Shown in pieces: positions 39,920 to 44,543 of a stretch of DNA of 44,543 nucleotides (position 1 is the stretch's first letter; each line of letters begins with the position of its first letter). The DNA lies in the NCBI RefSeq assembly GCF_000315625.1, contig NW_005434596.1, forward strand, positions 375,389 through 419,931, in the 5' to 3' direction. A program made the translations under genes and the position numbers. The notes beneath the pieces were generated by a model that saw only the letters and a program-made list of their open reading frames with translations, did not search any database and was not told where the DNA came from. The DNA is from Guillardia theta CCMP2712. Its lineage: Eukaryota; Cryptophyceae; Pyrenomonadales; Geminigeraceae.

Positions 39920-41380
39920 CTACAGAACGGTCTTTCGTCGAGAAATCATATACTGCCTAAGCCTTGGCTTGGGCTGCCACTTCTTATGAGCAAAGAGGCC
40001 TGCCTCACACTTTTCGCAGTACCAGACAGAGTTCAAGAGCCCGTCGATTACGAGCAAAGCGTCCTTGGTGTCTGCAAGCAGAAGCTGAAGATTCAAGCAG
40101 AGGTGAGCGTCATAGATTGCCCTTTGTTTCCCTGTGACTGCAGCTCGCGACAGAATCAAGGTTTCTATTTGCTTGTCAAGCGTCTGCACATACTCCACTT
40201 TGGTCTGTTCCTGGGTGTCCAAAAGTCTGAACCTTCTCCGTCTCATTCCGTCATCTGACAAGCGTTGAAATCCAGCGGAATCTTCATCCAGCACGAAGAG
40301 ATCATCAAAAGAAAATTGAGCGTTCTCACATTTACAACCAGGCTCCATGCAGAAAGCATCGTGCTCTTCAGCAGGCTTGACCGAGCTCAAGAAGTTTCGC
40401 AGTGAATCCCTGTAGCATGGCGAGTCCATGTTTTCATAGGTCTGACATTGGGACAACTCATCAGAAACTTTGCTCCCAATCGATCTCGGACTGAACAAGT
40501 AACTGGATGAGGGGAAGTTGGCTGGTCGTTCATATTCTTGGTCACAGGCTATAGTTGTTTCGGGCTGAAGACTAGAAGATGCTTGACTTGAACACGTTGA
40601 ATAAGAACCCTTTGCAACTCTTGTATCTTCAGCCCTCTCAACCTCAAAATTGTCAATGTCCATCAAACCGTTGGCGTGACAGCTACTGAGGGAATCAACA
40701 CAAATGCAAGAATCAAAATTGCCCTCAATTTTCTCAGTGAAGGAAGCATGCCATATAGCTTGATCTAGTTTTCCAGAGATACTGTTGAGTTGTGTTTCAT
40801 ACATTTCCAGAAATTCTCCAGATTGAAGGAACAATCTTCTATACACATCTCTTTCCTTTGTCATTTCATCAAGCTGTTTAGAGGTCCTCTCTAATGCTTC
40901 ATTCATGACTTCCTCCACCTGACGCCTAGCAACTCGCTCCTTCTCTAATTTGTTTTCCATTTCTCGAATTAATTCAAAAATTTCTCCTTCTAACCCAAGA
41001 AACTCCATTTTTGCTTTGCGTGTTACTGAGTGAATAATTTCATTCGTCAACATTGGGCCCTCTCCATCATCGAACATGATGTTTGGAAGAGACTGTCTCT
41101 TAGCTCTACTCTCCAGATTTCCTTGCCTACTGCAATTGTGCATTACGCTCTTATTGCTCAAAAAAACCTTAGATGAATCGTCAACGATGTTGTCACGATT
41201 GTAATGGATTTTTGCCGTTGGAGTGCGCCTACACTCAAGAAACTCGCTGGGTTCATCATGGTGCAGCATCCAATCTGTGTAAGTCTTTTTTTCAAATACT
41301 TGATCATTGATCTGTCTGTAACAATTGTCTTGTACGTTTTTGCTTTCAACAACTTTTGGAAGTGATTGCATGGTTTGCAT
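39920..41380 (-). CDS. Unknown coiled-coil protein, 486 residues
   Basis: A single long frame on the minus strand. I do not recognise the family. Residues about 118-205 form a strong heptad coiled coil (ELIREMENKLEKERVARRQV and following). The middle is Ser/Asp/Glu-rich and disordered. A helical segment near residues 395-455 leads to a C-terminal WYCEKCEAGLFAHKKWQPK block with one C-x2-C pair, too small for a full zinc finger. The start is the first Met, but the frame stays open about 60 bases further upstream with protein-like sequence and no ATG, so a preceding exon is possible. It faces JMJD8 tail to tail, with 132 bases between the stops. Confidence 0.7.
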   Translation of the reverse strand: MQTMQSLPKVVESKNVQDNCYRQINDQVFEKKTYTDWMLHHDEPSEFLECRRTPTAKIHYNRDNIVDDSSKVFLSNKSVMHNCSRQGNLESRAKRQSLPNIMFDDGEGPMLTNEIIHSVTRKAKMEFLGLEGEIFELIREMENKLEKERVARRQVEEVMNEALERTSKQLDEMTKERDVYRRLFLQSGEFLEMYETQLNSISGKLDQAIWHASFTEKIEGNFDSCICVDSLSSCHANGLMDIDNFEVERAEDTRVAKGSYSTCSSQASSSLQPETTIACDQEYERPANFPSSSYLFSPRSIGSKVSDELSQCQTYENMDSPCYRDSLRNFLSSVKPAEEHDAFCMEPGCKCENAQFSFDDLFVLDEDSAGFQRLSDDGMRRRRFRLLDTQEQTKVEYVQTLDKQIETLILSRAAVTGKQRAIYDAHLCLNLQLLLADTKDALLVIDGLLNSVWYCEKCEAGLFAHKKWQPKPRLRQYMISRRKTVL

Positions 41381-42460
41381 GGATTGGAGTACAGCAACAG
41401 CAGCTTTGTCAAACAGCTTGTTCCATGTATGGTTTGTTTCACTTCAATTGTTGCTCCCTGTCAGAAATTCAATGTCAGTCGAGATTGAAAGCAGATTTGT
41501 TGCATTCCTGGATTGGTTTTTGTTTTATACTCATACATTCATCATACAAGGTATAGGGATCATTCTAGCATGCCTTTGTCACATCTCCAGAGCTAATTTG
41601 ATTGTTGCGTGTAGTTCCATACCTGAGCAATCTTCTCTCCTCCTTCCAGCACAACCTAGTCTCAATCTTAACAGTTACACTAAAGTTCATAAACCCCCCG
41701 CGTTCACCATTGTTCTCATGCATTCATACTACAACACATCCAACGTTGTTAAACTACCTTGCTACTGCTATCTATACATGCATGGATGCGTATCCGTATT
41801 ATCAAAGATCGTGTCTCTATAGCTCCATTGCTTCGGCATCCGAGCATCAGAGAGAAGTCCTGTGATAACAAGTAGGACCCCTCCCTCGGCGGCTATTCCG
41901 GAACGTTTTCCCGGCACCACCCCTCATTCTGCCAGGGAGGTACCCCTACTGTAAGACCCAAACATTCCGACCACACCGACTCCGAATGGCTCGGACCCAC
42001 TGGTCCCTCATCTTCGGCCTCGGAGCGTTCCGACGGAGGGTGGGGTAGCCCACGGCCCCCATCCCCCACTTCCGAGAGCTCACTGGGTTTCTGGTTTAGG
42101 GTGTAGGGCGAAGCGATGGAGGGACGGTACATCTGACTCTCAGCGAGGACCCGAAGATCAGAGAGGCGCTCGCAGTCGAGTCGGCGAGTTGACAGCTGAT
42201 CGTTTTGTGTCCAGAAATAAGTTGAAGAAGGCATCAAGACTGCAGAACCCGGCTTGAAGGCAGGCGCCGGGCGGCAAGGACGGCGGGCGGCCGCAAGGAG
42301 ATCAAGATCTTCATCAAGTCGACGGCGGCATCGGGTCGCTTCACGAGGAAGGAAATGGAGGGGCCCTGTACAACGGCGGCAACACGTCCATCGCAAGAGT
42401 CAAGAGAGTCTTCAGTGTTGGAGATAGCTAACAGGCTCGAGATCAAAGTAAAGTTCGAGC
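41381..42460. other. Gene-poor stretch leading into a repeat-rich end
   Basis: 41400-41860 is AT-rich with no gene. From about 41880 the sequence becomes GC-richer. A telomere-like GGTTTAGGGTGTAGGG lies at 42093-42108. On the minus strand, 42239-42545 has two protein-like segments (FLGRSTDARRMMKELPF and SISFLVKRPDAAVDLMK) with a GT...CAG pair between them, possibly fragments of an unknown gene or element. Not strong enough to call. Confidence 0.35.
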
Positions 42461-42565
42461 TTGGTTGCTGCGCCTTCGAGACAGAAGGGCAGCTCCTTCA
42501 TCATGCGTCGAGCATCCGTGGAGCGGCCAAGGAAGATGCATAGCTTGGACCCGTTCCGAGGACTT

Positions 42566-42593
42566 GGTTTAGGGTTTAGGCCCGGGTTTAGGG
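42566..42593 (+). repeat. Telomere-like TTTAGGG repeats
   Basis: GGTTTAGGGTTTAGG, a CCCGGG break, then TTTAGGG. Plant-type telomere units in the forward orientation, about 60 bases before the retrotransposon reading frame becomes recognisable. Confidence 0.85.
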
Positions 42594-43249
42594 ATAGCGC
42601 TGAACTTAAACAGCACTGCGGCAGCCGGGGGCATCGAGGCTGCGGCATCCCGCTTCGAAAGTTCTCAGAGGATTACGGGCCCCAAGGCAGCCCCGCAAGT
42701 CCGCCAAAAACAAATCTTCTGCTCAGCATCTTGTCCAGACAACTCGACCAACAACAAGACGAAAAAGCAACTCAACACCCTAATAATCTGTCATTTGCAG
42801 ACGACCTTGTCCTGATAGCAACATGATTCAGTGAGCCTCGGAGAGAGATGAAAACGCTTGTTCAAGTGGTAGAGCGATTTTGTCGATGGAGCGGATTAGA
42901 ACTGAACACAAAGAAATCTGAAATCACCAGCTTTGATTATCGGCTAAAGAGGGAGATCCCGGGAACGCAAAACATCGAGTCAAGTTCTTTCAAGTTTGAC
43001 AAGGAGATTGTGAACCTACCACCGACAAAATGGTTCAAATATCTAGGGATCCGGATCAGCTTGTGGAGACCAGGAGGAAGAGGCAACAAGGCGCACACCT
43101 GCCCCTTCACGTGGGGAGAGAAAAAACACATCTTGGAGAAGACAAAAGAACTGACAAAGCTGATTGAATCATCTGCTTACTCTGCAGCCCAAAAAAATTA
43201 CCCGAAGTTTAGATACTCGGCGGTACTGGTGAGCTGGTCTTGGTCAGAC

Positions 43250-43276
43250 CTAAAACCTAAACCCTAAACCTAAACC
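43250..43276 (-). repeat. 27-nt telomere-like insert (CCCTAAA orientation) inside the LINE frame
   Basis: Four CCTAAA-type units between the codons for Ser-Asp and Leu-Asp-Thr. Removing exactly 27 bases restores a continuous reading frame across the junction. Confidence 0.85.
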
Positions 43277-43620
43277 TTGGATACCCTCTGGACCAGAGCA
43301 TTCAAAAGAGCTATGGGATTGAGCAAGAGTACAAGCAACGCTATCTTTCACCTACCTTGGGACAGAGGAGGCCTCCAACTCCCTCATCCAGCACCCATCT
43401 TGGGAAGGGCGGCGATTCGGTATTTAGAGAGAAAAACGAATAAGAAATGCAGGGTGGACGATGATATCAAGTTTGAAAGCAGTCTGATCCACAAACTAAC
43501 ATCATGGTTATTGTTTGGCACCCTAAACCAGTTACAATCGGAGAAATCAGATCGGGCAGACTCAGTTAGGAAATAATTGAAAGCAAGATGAAACCGGGGA
43601 CAATAGCCATATTACACGAC

Positions 43621-43635
43621 TAGGGTTTAGGGTTT
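43621..43635 (+). repeat. 15-nt telomere-like insert (TTTAGGG orientation) inside the LINE frame
   Basis: TAGGGTTTAGGGTTT, opposite in orientation to the insert at 43250. Its TAG stops the frame; removing 15 bases joins ILHD to YIIRQQTMVARI in frame. Confidence 0.8.
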
Positions 43636-44454
43636 TACATTATCAGACAACAGACAATGGTGGCAAGGATTCGAGCGGGAGACCTCACCTTGACAGAGAA
43701 ATTCATGCTCGAAATGCATGTGGGAAGAGATTTACTAGGGAGAGGGTTCAAACAATGTGAAGGGTCAGTTACGCGAACAGCTATCCAAGCGATCACCTTC
43801 TCAGCACCGACGAGGAAGAAGCTCTTTCAATGGGGGAAGACTAACTCACCATGTTGTCCTCACTGTCCAGATCGAGAAGAAACCTGGGGTCATGTTCAGC
43901 TAGCGTGCAAGCAGTTCCAAGATATGATTCAAAAAGCACACAATGAAGTCATGAAGAAGATCAAGGTAAGACTGCAGCAGAGTTGGAGGAAACAAAGGGT
44001 ACAGGTCAATTCATGGTGGGACACCCCAATACGCATCGTGATGGAAGCGATTGGGACTTCAATGCACCGAGAAGGGCACTGGATACCTGACGGTTGCTGC
44101 TACTTTGCAAGCATCAAACGCATTGTCCTCATCGAATTTGCAAGGACATCGGAATATGACGGAGTCGGACAAACAAGCCTGGAATGCCTGAAGAAGAAAT
44201 TTCAGGAAAAGGAAGAGAAATATGCCCCCCTACGAGCAGAAATCACAGCTTTGCTACCTGATCATGAAGTTGAACAAGCAACATTCATAGCAGGAGTGAA
44301 AGGATCGATCATGGAAAGGGAATGGCATGAGAATTTCAGGGTGCTAAGGGTGGAAGACACGGAATGGGAAGGCATCAAGACAGCAGCAATCAAGCAACTG
44401 CTGGTGGTGCAACACATGCTATGGACGGCAAGAAGGGGAAGCGAGTCGACCTAG

Positions 44455-44543
44455 TCCGATGGGGGGCAGGCGCGGCTCATGGGCAAGCCACCTATGGAGC
44501 ACAGGCAGGGAAGGAAAACAAGCCTAGCACCAAGGAGACAGGC
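44455..44543. other. 3' flank of the retrotransposon frame
   Basis: Mixed purine-rich sequence to the window end. No poly-A tail or target-site duplication can be seen before the window stops. Confidence 0.4.

Larger units (their letters stand above)
42655..44454 (+). mobile_element. Degenerate non-LTR retrotransposon (LINE), 3' half
   Basis: Reverse-transcriptase blocks in order: QGSPASP (motif B) near 42692, FADD catalytic motif near 42798, GLELNTKKSE (motif D) near 42898 and FKYLGIRIS (motif E) near 43036. Then come the LINE-type segments LWTRAFKRAMG and LPWDRGGLQLPHP, and after 43657 a C-terminal domain with CPHCPDREETWGHVQLAC, the Cys/His knuckle found at the end of many non-LTR ORF2 proteins. 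The 5' part (endonuclease and early RT) is missing. Lesions: an in-frame TGA at 42824, a 27-nt telomere-like insert at 43250-43276 with a stop, a frameshift near 43570, and a 15-nt telomere-like insert at 43621-43635 with a stop. The final frame runs to 44454 (265 codons). Confidence 0.85.

Noticed and set aside
42234-42648. Minus-strand protein-like segments (FLGRSTDARRMM, VKRPDAAVDLMK)
   Set aside because: Suggestive, but the chain of exons, start and family could not be established; recorded only as a note in the gap entry.

Overview
The window is nuclear DNA from a eukaryote with dense, very short GT-AG introns (most I could place are 38-100 nt), and it looks like an alga with a secondary red-type plastid. 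Two neighbouring genes (34031-34540 and 34842-35670) encode bipartite plastid leaders: a signal peptide ending just before a Phe (KG|F and SA|F), then a Ser/Arg-rich stretch, then a twin-arginine thylakoid signal. That Phe rule is known from cryptophytes, diatoms and haptophytes. Plant-type TTTAGGG telomere-like repeats near the right end and a giant multi-PAS hybrid histidine kinase fit a cryptophyte such as Guillardia theta best. That assignment is inference.

Most genes are split, so I rebuilt them exon by exon, requiring GT/AG borders, consistent phase and family motifs. Left to right: serine carboxypeptidase (79-2799, -); a GC-rich island and a small hypothetical gene (3740-4201, +); a CHIP/STUB1-like TPR protein whose U-box is damaged (5569-6411, +); a CW-type zinc-finger nuclear protein (6735-9926, -); an Sfi1-like centrin-binding repeat protein (11659-15142, +); a 20-exon GT31-like glycosyltransferase with microsatellites in its introns (15263-18633, -); and a 2325-residue hybrid histidine kinase with about ten PAS modules and five receiver or receiver-like modules (19518-27189, -).

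The right half holds exosome subunit RRP40/EXOSC3 (28502-29645, -); a GH29-like glycosidase (30039-32632, +); the two thylakoid-lumen proteins; a 101-residue protein with four CX9C motifs (36087-36506, +); a metallo-beta-lactamase-fold hydrolase with an altered metal motif (36760-38082, -); tRNA-Ala(CGC) (38157-38229, +); a JMJD8 orthologue (38572-39787, +); an unknown coiled-coil protein (39920-41380, -); and a decayed non-LTR retrotransposon peppered with telomere-like repeats (about 42655-44454, +).

The genes do not form one pathway, as expected for a nuclear gene neighbourhood. Between them lie unusual intergenic structures: four GC-rich islands with a shared vocabulary, three clusters of TACCCC/GGGGTA words, and an exact 21-nt word shared between an inverted repeat at 3.2 kb and the tRNA flank at 38.3 kb. 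These, the telomere-like micro-insertions and the PAS array are the least explained signals here.
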